A DNA stretch of 64,000 nucleotides, taken from Bacteroidales bacterium (GTDB taxonomy: Bacteria > Bacteroidota > Bacteroidia > Bacteroidales > WCHB1-69). The stretch lies in the NCBI GenBank assembly GCA_017535665.1, contig JAFXTS010000020.1:1-64000 (forward strand). The letters run 5' to 3'. The notes beneath the pieces were generated by a model. The model was given only the letters and a program-made list of their open reading frames with translations, did no database searches and was not told the DNA's origin. Below, piece by piece: positions 26,319 through 33,588 of this stretch. How positions within the stretch are numbered: the stretch's first letter is position 1; each line of letters opens with the position of its first letter. Position numbers and translations under genes: made by a program.

Positions 26319-27101
26319 TTAATTTTGTTTTTCAGATATCTTCTTCAGTTCGTCAATCTTCTTTTCCAACTCATCCAGCTTCTTCATCACATCGTCGTTG
26401 TTGTCGCTCACCATGGCATCCACGAAGATGGAGTTGATGAACGACATGCCGATGATGCCGCCGAGGATAAGGAGGAACACGAAGTAGAGCCGTACGAAAC
26501 CGCCGATGACGGGTGTGGTGCCCGCTGCGATGGTGTCGGGAATGTCGTACCAGCCCTCCACGGTGCAGATACGGAACACGGAGTAGATGGATTCGAGCGG
26601 GGTGGAGAAATACTGTGGGGCGATATCTTTGAAAAGGCTGCAGTTGAGGAGCCCGAAAATGACGATGATGACAAAGAAGCAGAGGAGGATCGCGTACGAC
26701 TCGCGCATGGCCATTTTAAAGGCCTTCACAATCTGCGTGAAATTGGGGAAGAAGTGCAGCACGCGGAAAAATCGAAGCACTCTCAACATTCTGAAAATCA
26801 GCAGTATCGACAAATCCATCATGCCCGTAGGCAGGAAGACCTCCACCAACGACGGCAGCGACACGATGACCAAGATGCCGTCAAGCCGGTTCCAGCCGGA
26901 GCGCCAGTACTCCTTCGCCCCCAGCTTGATGTGCTTGACAATCATCTCGATAAGGAAAATCAAGGTGCAGGCGATGTCCAGCCCCGTCAGTAGCGGTGTG
27001 CTTATACCGCTAATTTGCAGGTAGATGACCACCGCATTGAGCAGAATGACGGCCAGGATGATTTTTTCGTTGAGGAAGATTTTTTCTATAATGTTTTTCA
27101 T
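26319..27101 (-). CDS. Bacterial voltage-gated sodium channel family protein (NaChBac-like ion transporter)
   Basis: The 260-residue protein has six transmembrane segments. S4 carries regularly spaced Arg (LLIFRMLRVLRFFRVLHFF), the voltage-sensor pattern. The pore loop reads FRICTVEGWYDI, the same layout as the TLESWS selectivity filter of NaChBac and NavAb, with Glu kept and Ser replaced by Gly. S6 (FLLILGGIIGMSFINSIFVD) is followed by a short coiled coil (DVMKKLDELEKKIDELKKI) that in this family holds the tetramer together. A single-domain tetrameric Na+ or Ca2+ channel is therefore likely; ion choice is not certain from the filter. Such channels are uncommon in anaerobic gut bacteria. Confidence 0.88.
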   Translation of the reverse strand: MKNIIEKIFLNEKIILAVILLNAVVIYLQISGISTPLLTGLDIACTLIFLIEMIVKHIKLGAKEYWRSGWNRLDGILVIVSLPSLVEVFLPTGMMDLSILLIFRMLRVLRFFRVLHFFPNFTQIVKAFKMAMRESYAILLCFFVIIVIFGLLNCSLFKDIAPQYFSTPLESIYSVFRICTVEGWYDIPDTIAAGTTPVIGGFVRLYFVFLLILGGIIGMSFINSIFVDAMVSDNNDDVMKKLDELEKKIDELKKISEKQN

Positions 27102-27179
27102 AAAAAGGGATGGATATGTGTTTTTGAATCGATAAGATTTTGCGAACTCAAAATACGATTTATTGGTATTTTCAGTTTA

Positions 27180-27187
27180 CAAAGATA
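27180..27187 (-). promoter_or_regulatory. -7 promoter box for the channel gene
   Basis: TATCTTTG on the minus strand matches TAnnTTTG. Six bases upstream of it lies TGAGGATTTGGAAA (27194-27208 on the plus strand), the same element and spacing as at the ATPase promoter. The leader is about 75 nt. Confidence 0.55.
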
Positions 27188-27259
27188 CGTAAATTTCCAA
27201 ATCCTCATGTTTTATTTTTTTTGCCTACTTTCTTCAGGTCTTTCGGCTGGCTCCATTGT

Positions 27260-27359
27260 TGCGTGTCTCCAACACGCATGTGATGCCGTGAGTTCTCCAT
27301 TCCCCACACTCTGCACTTCGTTGGAGTGGGGTTACTGGAATTTCGTGCCCTTGGCACGA
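27260..27359. repeat. Hairpin element related to the 39-44 kb repeats
   Basis: A perfect palindrome TGCGTGT-CTCCA-ACACGCA (27260-27278) is followed by CCCCAC...GTGGGG (27302-27331), then GTTACTGGAA and CGTGCC-CTT-GGCACG (27344-27358). The order stem, GTTACT linker, GTGCC/GGCAC stem is the same as in the three larger copies at 39.5, 42.9 and 43.9 kb, read on the other strand. Confidence 0.6.
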
Positions 27360-27381
27360 GGAAGAATTTTTTCAGTTTCTT

Positions 27382-27642
27382 TTACTTCTTTTTGGCGCGT
27401 TCCCGCTCGCGGGCGAGGTTGGCTTTGGCACTCTCAATCTCTCGTTTCAGGCTTTCGATACGGCGGTCGTGACTGGCTGCGTGGTCAATCTTCGACTTTC
27501 GGTAGCTGGCCTTGCTACTCGGTGTGGAGGCCCTCTTCACGAGGTCGGCATAATGGGCGTTGTCTTTTTTCTTGGCTTCGCGCTCTTTGGTCATCTGCGC
27601 CCGTAAATCAATCAGGCGTTTGCGGTAATATTCTACGCTCAT
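27382..27642 (-). CDS. Small basic coiled-coil protein
   Basis: The 86-residue protein is almost wholly helical and charged (YRKRLIDLRAQMTKEREAKK, RRIESLKREIESAKANLARE), predicted as coiled coil with net positive charge. I recognise no family. It is the downstream end of a leftward cluster of small genes that starts near 31.6 kb. Possible DNA, RNA or protein scaffold binding; nothing more can be said. Confidence 0.6.
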   Translation of the reverse strand: MSVEYYRKRLIDLRAQMTKEREAKKKDNAHYADLVKRASTPSSKASYRKSKIDHAASHDRRIESLKREIESAKANLARERERAKKK

Positions 27643-27719
27643 AATTTTCTAATAATGGAATAATAAAAAGACGGTGATGATTGCTTTCACTATCACCACC
27701 GCCATTGATTCATAATCTT

Positions 27720-28031
27720 TTACTTTCCAGCGGCCACGAGGGTGATGCTGTTGTCGGCCAGCTTGCTGTTGTCTTTGTTGGCCACTTGCACGCCGATGCC
27801 GTACATGTCTTTAATTTTGTCTTCGAAGTTGCCCACGCGGAGGTTGCCGCCCACGGTGAGTTCACCGCCCTTTGCGCCTTCAGCACGGATGCTGGCCAGG
27901 GTGGCGTTGTCGTCTGCAAACTGCTTGCAAGCTGGAGTGGTGTAAACGCGCAGGGTAGCGCCGAAACATTTGTTGAAATTGTCTTTCAGACTTTTGACCT
28001 TCATGCGGCCGTCTAATTTGAATTCTGCCAT
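27720..28031 (-). CDS. Paralogue 1 of a three-member small protein family
   Basis: The 103-residue protein aligns by eye with the products at 29744-30091 and 31287-31652: a start like FKLDGRMKVKSLKDNFNKCF, then FGATLRVY, a middle with TLASI, GGNLRVGNFEDKI, and YGIGVQVANKD near the end. The alternation suggests a small alpha/beta fold. No signal peptide or membrane segment, so cytoplasmic. I know no described family that fits. Three copies within 4 kb, interleaved with other small genes, suggest distinct roles in one complex or pathway. Confidence 0.7.
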   Translation of the reverse strand: MAEFKLDGRMKVKSLKDNFNKCFGATLRVYTTPACKQFADDNATLASIRAEGAKGGELTVGGNLRVGNFEDKIKDMYGIGVQVANKDNSKLADNSITLVAAGK

Positions 28032-28062
28032 GACTTGTTGGTTTTAAAAGGTTAATGAATAA

Positions 28063-28332
28063 TTATTTGAAAAGTTTCTTGATTCTGTTTTTCAGACTCT
28101 TCTGAGCTTTGCGGGCTTTGGCCATGCGCGCTGCGGCTTCTTTTCCCTCTTTAGTTCGCTGGTCAAGTCGTCCGTCGGCGCGGCGTTTGGCCGTAGTGGT
28201 GCTTTTCTTCACTACAGGCTTCTTGGCGGCCTTTTTTTGTGCCTCACGTGCTTTTTTGGCACGCTCTACCAACTCTTTGTATTCTTTGGTGCGTTTATCT
28301 ACTTTGCCGGATGCTGTTTTTTGTAATGCCAT
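28063..28332 (-). CDS. Lys/Ala-rich basic protein with internal duplication
   Basis: From ATG 28332 (MALQKTASGK) the 89-residue protein is made of two similar halves, ASGKVDKRTKEYKELVERAK and ADGRLDQRTKEGKEAAARMA, separated by a Lys/Pro/Ala linker (KKAAKKPVVKKSTTTAKRR) like eukaryotic histone-H1 tails. Nucleic-acid binding is plausible from charge; the family is not recognised. A longer frame start at 28362 exists but lies over the 3' end of the upstream gene. Confidence 0.6.
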   Translation of the reverse strand: MALQKTASGKVDKRTKEYKELVERAKKAREAQKKAAKKPVVKKSTTTAKRRADGRLDQRTKEGKEAAARMAKARKAQKSLKNRIKKLFK

Positions 28333-28351
28333 GATATGTATTATTTTACTG

Positions 28352-28756
28352 TTATTGCTCAATAATTAAATCTTCTTCTTCCTCCACAAATTCATCGAGG
28401 AGGGCGCTGGCGGCCTCTTCTTCCACGCCGAGGATGTCGGCAAAGGCAAAGAAGTTGTCCACCTCATCTTGTGCGAGGAAAGCGTCGGCGCACATCATTT
28501 GCAGACAAAGGGAGAGGATGCCCTCTTTTTCTCCGGCATCTACCTTTTTGGCGGCGCCTTCCAGAAGGTTGGCGAGCTCATCTTCGTTCATCTTTTCAGT
28601 GGCCTTAATCTCTTTCTCGAGGTTTTCGGCAAGTTTGGGCAGTTCCATCTCTTCGGCCAAATCGCCCACAAATTCTTTCTCAAACTCATCGTATTCACCA
28701 TCGGCCCAAACGGCGGCGGCTAAAAATGAGGATAAGGTTTTAATGTCAGTTTTCAT
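28352..28756 (-). CDS. TerB-like acidic helical protein
   Basis: The 134-residue protein from ATG 28756 is all-helical and acidic. The repeated layout LSSFLAAAVWADGEYDEFEK and LCLQMMCADAFLAQDEVDNF, with Asp/Glu clusters after Ala-Asp-Gly, resembles TerB/DjlA-type tellurite-resistance domains, which bind metal at such acidic sites. The match is by pattern only. It lies between the OmpA-like gene and the basic duplicated protein, all leftward with short gaps, and its C-terminus is strongly acidic (EEEEDLIIEQ). Confidence 0.6.
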   Translation of the reverse strand: MKTDIKTLSSFLAAAVWADGEYDEFEKEFVGDLAEEMELPKLAENLEKEIKATEKMNEDELANLLEGAAKKVDAGEKEGILSLCLQMMCADAFLAQDEVDNFFAFADILGVEEEAASALLDEFVEEEEDLIIEQ

Positions 28757-28775
28757 GTTTTTAAGTATTTGGTGA

Positions 28776-29702
28776 TTATTTAATGATTTCAAACTCGGTG
28801 CGTCGGTTCTCGGGTGCCATCGGGTCGGCGGTGTTCTTCAGCTTGCTGCTGCCGAAGCCTGTGGCTACCAGACGACTGGCATCAACGCCTTCGTTATTGA
28901 CGAGGAATTCAACGGCGGCCTGTGCGCGCTGCTCGCTCAGCTTCTGGTTGAAGTCGGCATCGCCTTCGGCACTGGTGTGTCCTTCAATACGGAGCTTGAT
29001 TTCAGGGTGTTTCTCCATCACCTTAGCGAGGTCGTGCAGCACGAATTTGGCGGCCTCGGGCAGGTCGGCCTTGCCGGCTTCGAACTCTGCGGCATTGAAG
29101 TTCTCCTCAATCTTTTCGATTTCCTGCACATATACGGTATCGTGCTGAATAATAGTGGTCACTACCTCTTTGGTCTGCACTTCAGGTGACTTGTTACAGC
29201 TGCGTGCGAGCAGAATAGCGAGCACTGCGATAGCGACGATGGCGCAGAGCAGGATCCACAGCCATGCCTTTGATTTCTTGGGCTTTTCGGGCGCGGGCGG
29301 CACATAGCCGTTGAGGTATTCGAGTCGGAAGGAGCCTTTCTTGCCGACCCCTTTTTCTGCTTCCTCGAACTTTGCAACCTCGATGCCATACTGGGCAGCG
29401 TGGCTTACAAGGCGTTCGAAGCTGGGTTTGGTCCACATGCTTACCACTGCCACCTTGGTGCCGTCGCCCATCGTGAGCAGCTCGTCTTCCTTCTGGAAGA
29501 AGCCGTTCCAGTTGGCGTCGGTGCCCTTTTCGCCGGCCTTCACGAAGTTGATTTTCACTCCGCTGTCGGGGTTCAGCTCATTGGGGAATGCCTTTTGAAG
29601 GTCTTCCATCGTGGCCTGGGGATACATCACCATATAGGCGTGCATGATGCCCAGTGCCGTGCGGTTTTGCGCCTTGCCATAGACGCGTACTTTGTTTACC
29701 AT
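28776..29702 (-). CDS. OmpA-family protein with N-terminal cytoplasmic domain
   Basis: The 308-residue protein has three parts. Residues 1-140 form a soluble domain (GRKAQNR-like start, TALGIMHAYMVMYPQATMED, then SFRLEYLNGYVPP) that matches no family I know. A single transmembrane helix follows (AWLWILLCAIVAIAVLAILL). Residues 180-308 are an OmpA/MotB peptidoglycan-binding domain (FEAGKADLPEAAKFVLHDLA, LRIEGHTSAEGDADFNQKLS, LVATGFGSSKLKNTADP, ENRRTEFEI). With the N-terminus inside the cell and OmpA outside, it could couple a cytoplasmic complex made by its neighbours to the cell wall. That link is inference. Confidence 0.8.
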   Translation of the reverse strand: MVNKVRVYGKAQNRTALGIMHAYMVMYPQATMEDLQKAFPNELNPDSGVKINFVKAGEKGTDANWNGFFQKEDELLTMGDGTKVAVVSMWTKPSFERLVSHAAQYGIEVAKFEEAEKGVGKKGSFRLEYLNGYVPPAPEKPKKSKAWLWILLCAIVAIAVLAILLARSCNKSPEVQTKEVVTTIIQHDTVYVQEIEKIEENFNAAEFEAGKADLPEAAKFVLHDLAKVMEKHPEIKLRIEGHTSAEGDADFNQKLSEQRAQAAVEFLVNNEGVDASRLVATGFGSSKLKNTADPMAPENRRTEFEIIK

Positions 29703-29743
29703 GATTATCTAATTTACAATTAACAATGTACAATTGGAGGTGA

Positions 29744-30091
29744 TTATTTTGCGTATTTGGCTTTGAGGGCTTCCATGTCAGCCTTTTTGGCATTCTTGGG
29801 GATTTCGGGCAGTTTGGCGAGGGTCATCTCGTCGAGGGCAAGCACCCAGTCGTCGGCAGAGGCCACTTGGACTTTCAGGCCGAAGTTGGTCATCATGTCT
29901 TTTTCGAAGCCGCCGACGGTCTTGCTGCCGCGGCACTCGTAGCTGCCAGTCTTGGTGGCGATTTCGCTCACTTTTTCGCTGCCGGTGAGGCGTTTTTGTC
30001 CTTGGTACACGCGGAGGGTGCCGCCGAATTCTTCTTTGAAGCGCTCGCAGAGCGTTGACACCAACAGGCGTCCGTCAACTTTAATTTCCAT
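29744..30091 (-). CDS. Paralogue 2 of the small protein family
   Basis: The 115-residue protein shares with the products at 27720 and 31287 the start IKVDGRLLVSTLCERFKEEF, then FGGTLRVYQGQ, GSKTVGGFEKDM, NFGLKVQVASAD and a late TLAKLP. It has an extra C-terminal helix of about 25 residues rich in Lys and Ala. Cytoplasmic by sequence. Function unknown. Confidence 0.7.
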   Translation of the reverse strand: MEIKVDGRLLVSTLCERFKEEFGGTLRVYQGQKRLTGSEKVSEIATKTGSYECRGSKTVGGFEKDMMTNFGLKVQVASADDWVLALDEMTLAKLPEIPKNAKKADMEALKAKYAK

Positions 30092-30145
30092 AGTGATTGT
30101 TTTTTTGATTATTAAATTAATGATCTGATTGATAATATTTTATGC

Positions 30146-30526
30146 TTACTTTTCAAGGAAGTCTACGAGTTTGCTGCCGAACTGTTGGGTGTTCCATTTC
30201 GGATCGACTTCGAACCCCACCTTTTCAGAAATTTCGCGCAGGGCCGCTTTGGTGTTGTCGTAGGTTCGGTAAATCTCAATGCTGCCGCTGTCTTGTACGC
30301 GGATATGGTAGCCTCCTACCGTGGCTTGTTTGCCGTCGCCGAACTCCTTGCAGATCTTGCTCCCGAACTGACGGGTATTCCAGTTGGCATCGAACGGAAA
30401 GTTCTTCTCTTCGGCCACCTCGCGAAGGGCGCCTTTTGCGTTGTCGTAAATGCGGTAAACCACAATGCTCCCGCTCTCTTCCCGTTGGATGATGTATTCA
30501 CCCGATATTGCTGATTTTGCTGCCAT
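30146..30526 (-). CDS. Protein of two tandem 55-60-residue repeats
   Basis: The 126-residue protein is an internal duplication: GEYIIQREESGSIVVYRIYD...FDANWNTRQFGSKICKEF and GGYHIRVQDSGSIEIYRTYD...VDPKWNTQQFGSKLVDFL. Each half carries a beta hairpin, a helix (AKGALREVAEE / TKAALREISEK) and the motif WNTRQFG or WNTQQFG. I recognise no described family. It belongs to the same leftward cluster, 55 bases from the second paralogue. Confidence 0.68.
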   Translation of the reverse strand: MAAKSAISGEYIIQREESGSIVVYRIYDNAKGALREVAEEKNFPFDANWNTRQFGSKICKEFGDGKQATVGGYHIRVQDSGSIEIYRTYDNTKAALREISEKVGFEVDPKWNTQQFGSKLVDFLEK

Positions 30527-30563
30527 AGTTTTTTGTTGGTATTGAAATTTTGAATTGTATGTT

Positions 30564-31235
30564 TTAAATCTCTACTATGCAATAATGGAAATCCACGCCC
30601 TCGTAGGCATTGTGGTTCCATTTAATTGTGTATTCTTTTTCGAGGTTGAAGTCAGGGTGAGTCTTAGCACAGGTGGTTCCAGGCTGTTGCCAATGTCTGG
30701 TCGTACCGTGGAGTCCTTCTTCCATGCTAAACAAATAGTTGTTTGAGGTCTTGCGGGTGGCATTAAGATACTGACTGTCGTTGGTGACGAATACGGCTAA
30801 TCCGCTTTTCACAGCGGCAAAACGATTGCGCACTAGTTCTACTCTGCGCACATCTTTCCAGAAGTCGTACATGCCAAGATCTTGTGCCCCTTGGTTCTTT
30901 AAAACATCAATTTGGCGTTCTAAATGCTCTTTGAAACGCGTGAGTTGTTGGCTGTGTTTTTTTGTCTTGTACTTCAGTTCCACAGGTAAAAATTCATCAC
31001 CCTTGCACAGAAGAATATCCAGCTTTAGTTCGTTTTTCCAAATGTAGTTGTCAAGCTCTTCGAAGGGGACATAATATTCCACATCTACATCATCGTAATG
31101 CCCGGTGCTGATAAGGTGCAGTGCGAGGTGCATCTGCAAGTCGCGCTCGTTGAACAGCAGTTCCCCGTTTTTGCAGTCGAGATATTGCTGTATATCAGCT
31201 TTAGCTTGTTCTACAAGTGTCATAGCTGTTTTCAT
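30564..31235 (-). CDS. PD-(D/E)XK nuclease-like protein
   Basis: ATG 31235 (MKTAMTLVEQAK) is preferred to the TTG at 31271, because the codons between come from a heptamer repeat tract. The 223-residue protein has a helical N-terminus and then ELKLDILLCKGDEFLPVELK: an Asp followed by Glu-x-Lys on the next strand, the core of the PD-(D/E)XK fold. After it comes a helix with KHSQQLTRFKEHLERQIDVL. This resembles restriction-type or defence-associated nucleases, but the family is not identified and activity is not certain. The neighbourhood of small unknown genes makes a conflict-system role possible. Confidence 0.62.
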   Translation of the reverse strand: MKTAMTLVEQAKADIQQYLDCKNGELLFNERDLQMHLALHLISTGHYDDVDVEYYVPFEELDNYIWKNELKLDILLCKGDEFLPVELKYKTKKHSQQLTRFKEHLERQIDVLKNQGAQDLGMYDFWKDVRRVELVRNRFAAVKSGLAVFVTNDSQYLNATRKTSNNYLFSMEEGLHGTTRHWQQPGTTCAKTHPDFNLEKEYTIKWNHNAYEGVDFHYCIVEI

Positions 31236-31286
31236 TTCTTCCCAGTCTAGTTTTCGACTTTTAACTTTCAATTCTCAACTTTTAAC

Positions 31287-31652
31287 TTACTTGTATTCTC
31301 CTCTTGCAGCTTGTCCGATGGTGATGCCATTTGGTACGCACACCTTGCCGGCCTTGTCCTTGATCTGCACGGTGACGCCGAAGTTCTGGTCGAACAATTT
31401 CTCAGCCTCACCCACCTTGGTGCTGCCCTTGATCTTCAGGCTGTCGGCATTGGTGTTCACCTCCTTGGTAGTCTTTTTGTTTAAGGCGGCGAGGGTCATC
31501 TCCGGGTCGGCCAGCACAGCGCCCTTGTAAAACGCCAGTGTCAAATCGAATGTCTTCTTGAAGTCGGCAGAAATGGTCTTGAGCTTCTTGTTCGGAGCCA
31601 CGGTGAATTCTGCTTTGTTGAAATGGTCCTTGATGTTGTTGAGTAATCCCAT
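31287..31652 (-). CDS. Paralogue 3 of the small protein family
   Basis: The 121-residue protein is the most divergent of the three: KLKTISADFKKTFDLTLAFY, then GSTKVGEAEKLFDQNFGVTV and QIKDKAGKV. It has a 15-residue N-terminal addition (MGLLNNIKDHFNKAE) absent from the others. As the first gene of the tight leftward run, it may be translated first. Function unknown. Confidence 0.68.
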   Translation of the reverse strand: MGLLNNIKDHFNKAEFTVAPNKKLKTISADFKKTFDLTLAFYKGAVLADPEMTLAALNKKTTKEVNTNADSLKIKGSTKVGEAEKLFDQNFGVTVQIKDKAGKVCVPNGITIGQAARGEYK

Positions 31653-31863
31653 AATATTTTGTTCTATAGTTATTTATTAATCATTTATTAGTTTTATTTA
31701 AAATTGAAAACATCAACTTGCAAATATCTGAATTATTTAGCCTCTAACCGTTATTTGATGCATTGGGTTGCTATGCAAATTGCCCATAGTTACTTTGCAT
31801 CTAAAAACATATATGATGAGGGAGAAATAGAACGAGTGTCAACTTCCGAGGGAATCTCGGTAG

Positions 31864-32139
31864 TTATTGATGCTCTCCATTGTACCACCCGCTCAAATCG
31901 GCGAAGAAATCGTGCTCAAGGATTTGCGAGAGCTTCATCAGGGAGCTGGTGTCAATCCACGAACGCGAGAAGATGAGATAGACGTTGTTGCGGTGGCAGC
32001 TCAGCTGCTGTGCGAGCCACGGCACCTTGACGCCCTTTTGCGCCACCACCTCCTTGATGTGCCTGCCGATATGAAAACCGGTGTCCTGAACTTTATTGTG
32101 CGAATGCATGATTGTCAAGTGGTTGTGAGCTTCCCCCAT
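31864..32139 (-). CDS. Cro/C1-type helix-turn-helix regulator
   Basis: The 91-residue protein contains a Cro/C1 HTH of the compact Bacteroidetes type (HIGRHIKEVVAQKGVKVPWL, AQQLSCHRNNVYLIFSRS, TSSLMKLSQILEHDFFADLS). Start at 32139 gives 30 extra residues; ATG 32109 (MHSHNK) is also possible. It sits about 210 bases upstream of the small-gene cluster on the same strand, so it may regulate that cluster; the AT-rich gap in between would hold its binding site. Confidence 0.72.
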   Translation of the reverse strand: MGEAHNHLTIMHSHNKVQDTGFHIGRHIKEVVAQKGVKVPWLAQQLSCHRNNVYLIFSRSWIDTSSLMKLSQILEHDFFADLSGWYNGEHQ

Positions 32140-32462
32140 TTTCTACAGACCACTAAAAAAGGCGCCGCCATTTCGTTGTCTGCTGATTAACTTGGAGGGT
32201 TCTGGTAAACCGCTGCGGTAATAAGCACGAAAAAGCTTGCGCCCCAATACGCAAACTTTCCGCTAACTTATTCTCCCGCTAAAATTTACCAGATTTTCCA
32301 AGTGAGAATAAGAGCGTCAAGCTCAATGTTTTATTCTTTCAAAATGATTTACATATTAAGATGTTCTTTTGTTCCTTAAAATTCTAGCTGCAAAAGTACG
32401 AATAATTTTATTCTCCCACCCACCCTCTCATTCCAATTTTTTCCCGTATTTTTGCCGCCGTT
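32140..32462. other. Intergenic gap with inverted repeat and the next gene's promoter
   Basis: No gene is seen. CTTATTCTC (32267-32275) and GAGAATAAG (32304-32312) form a 9-bp inverted repeat without a T run, so it is not a standard terminator. The right end holds the promoter of the glycosyltransferase gene. Confidence 0.6.
32447..32454 (+). promoter_or_regulatory. -7 promoter box for the glycosyltransferase, near-leaderless
   Basis: TATTTTTG matches TAnnTTTG and ends only 8 bases before the ATG at 32463. With a start of transcription 5-8 bases after the box, the messenger would have almost no leader. Confidence 0.55.
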
Positions 32463-33584
32463 ATGAGTAAGAATATCGGTTTCGATGCCAAAAGGGCCTT
32501 CAACAACCAGCGCGGACTGGGCAATTACAGCCGCGAAACGATCCGTATTCTCTCTGCTTACTATTCTGACAATCAGTATTTTCTGTTTACACCGAAAGTG
32601 AATTCCACTATTCATTTTCCTCTTCCAGAGAATGCCCAAGTGCGGATGCCTCACGGCTTGCAAAAGTGTAGCCCTGCACTCTGGCGCACTTTCTCGCTTG
32701 CCGGCGAGGCGCAGAAATGCCATCTCGACCTGTTCCATGGCCTCAGCCACGAACTGCCAGTGGGCATTCAGAAGAAAGATATTCCCACGGTGGTCACCAT
32801 CCACGACCTCATCTTTCTCAAATTTCCCCAACTCTATCCTGCCTTCGACCGGAAAATGTATAAGCGTAAATATTTGTATAGCTGTGAAATAGCGGACAAA
32901 ATAATCGCCGTGAGCCAGCAGACGAAGCGCGATTTAGTTGAACTGGCCGGTGTGCCCGAGCAGAAGGTGGAGGTGGTGTATCAAGGGTGCAGCCCGATTT
33001 TCCAACAACCCATCTCAGAAGAGCGGGTAGGGGAGTTGCGCCAAAAGTACGGATTACCCCAGCAGTATGTGCTGAGTGTGGGCGCGCTGGAGGAACGGAA
33101 GAATCATATTCTTGTTCTACAGGCACTTGCGCAACATCCCATTGACATCCCGTTGGTCATCGTCGGCAACGAGACTTCCTATACGCCGGTATTGTACCAA
33201 TATATTGCCGAGCATCATCTCGAATCGCAGGTGAAAATCCTGACCGGTGTACCGTTTTCCGATTTTCCTGCCCTCTATCGTGGTGCTTCAGTGTTTGTGT
33301 ATCCTTCTCTTTTTGAGGGATTTGGGATTCCGGTTCTGGAGGCGCTCACTTCGCATGTGCCGGTGATTGCTGCTACGGGAAGCTGTTTGGAGGAGAGTGG
33401 TGGCCCGCACAGTTGTTATGTTGCCCCTGATGCTCCCGATGAGCTGGCCTACCAGCTGGAGCGCATCCTGAGCGATGCAGCCTTGCGGCAAGAAATGATT
33501 GCACATGGTGAAGAATATGCTCGTCAGTTCACCGACGAGGCCATCGCCCAACGGCTGTGGTCGGTGTACGAGGCTGTGATGTAG
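32463..33584 (+). CDS. Glycosyltransferase family 4 (GT-B fold)
   Basis: The 373-residue protein has the two Rossmann domains of a retaining GT-B enzyme: N-terminal acceptor half (FDAKRAFNNQRGLGNYSRET, TVVTIHDLIFLKFPQLYP), then the donor half (YVLSVGALEERKNHILVLQA, YRGASVFVYPSLFEGFGIPV) with the E-x7-E motif EGFGIPVLEALTSHVPVIAA. It probably adds a sugar to a surface polysaccharide or glycolipid. Substrate cannot be told. It stands alone here, some 4 kb before the acetyltransferase and glycosyltransferase cluster at 37-39.5 kb. Confidence 0.92.
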   Translation: MSKNIGFDAKRAFNNQRGLGNYSRETIRILSAYYSDNQYFLFTPKVNSTIHFPLPENAQVRMPHGLQKCSPALWRTFSLAGEAQKCHLDLFHGLSHELPVGIQKKDIPTVVTIHDLIFLKFPQLYPAFDRKMYKRKYLYSCEIADKIIAVSQQTKRDLVELAGVPEQKVEVVYQGCSPIFQQPISEERVGELRQKYGLPQQYVLSVGALEERKNHILVLQALAQHPIDIPLVIVGNETSYTPVLYQYIAEHHLESQVKILTGVPFSDFPALYRGASVFVYPSLFEGFGIPVLEALTSHVPVIAATGSCLEESGGPHSCYVAPDAPDELAYQLERILSDAALRQEMIAHGEEYARQFTDEAIAQRLWSVYEAVM

Positions 33585-33588
33585 GGGG

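Noticed and set aside
31704..31976. 90-residue plus-strand frame
   Set aside because: It crosses the AT-rich gap and runs into the antisense of the helix-turn-helix gene; no family pattern.
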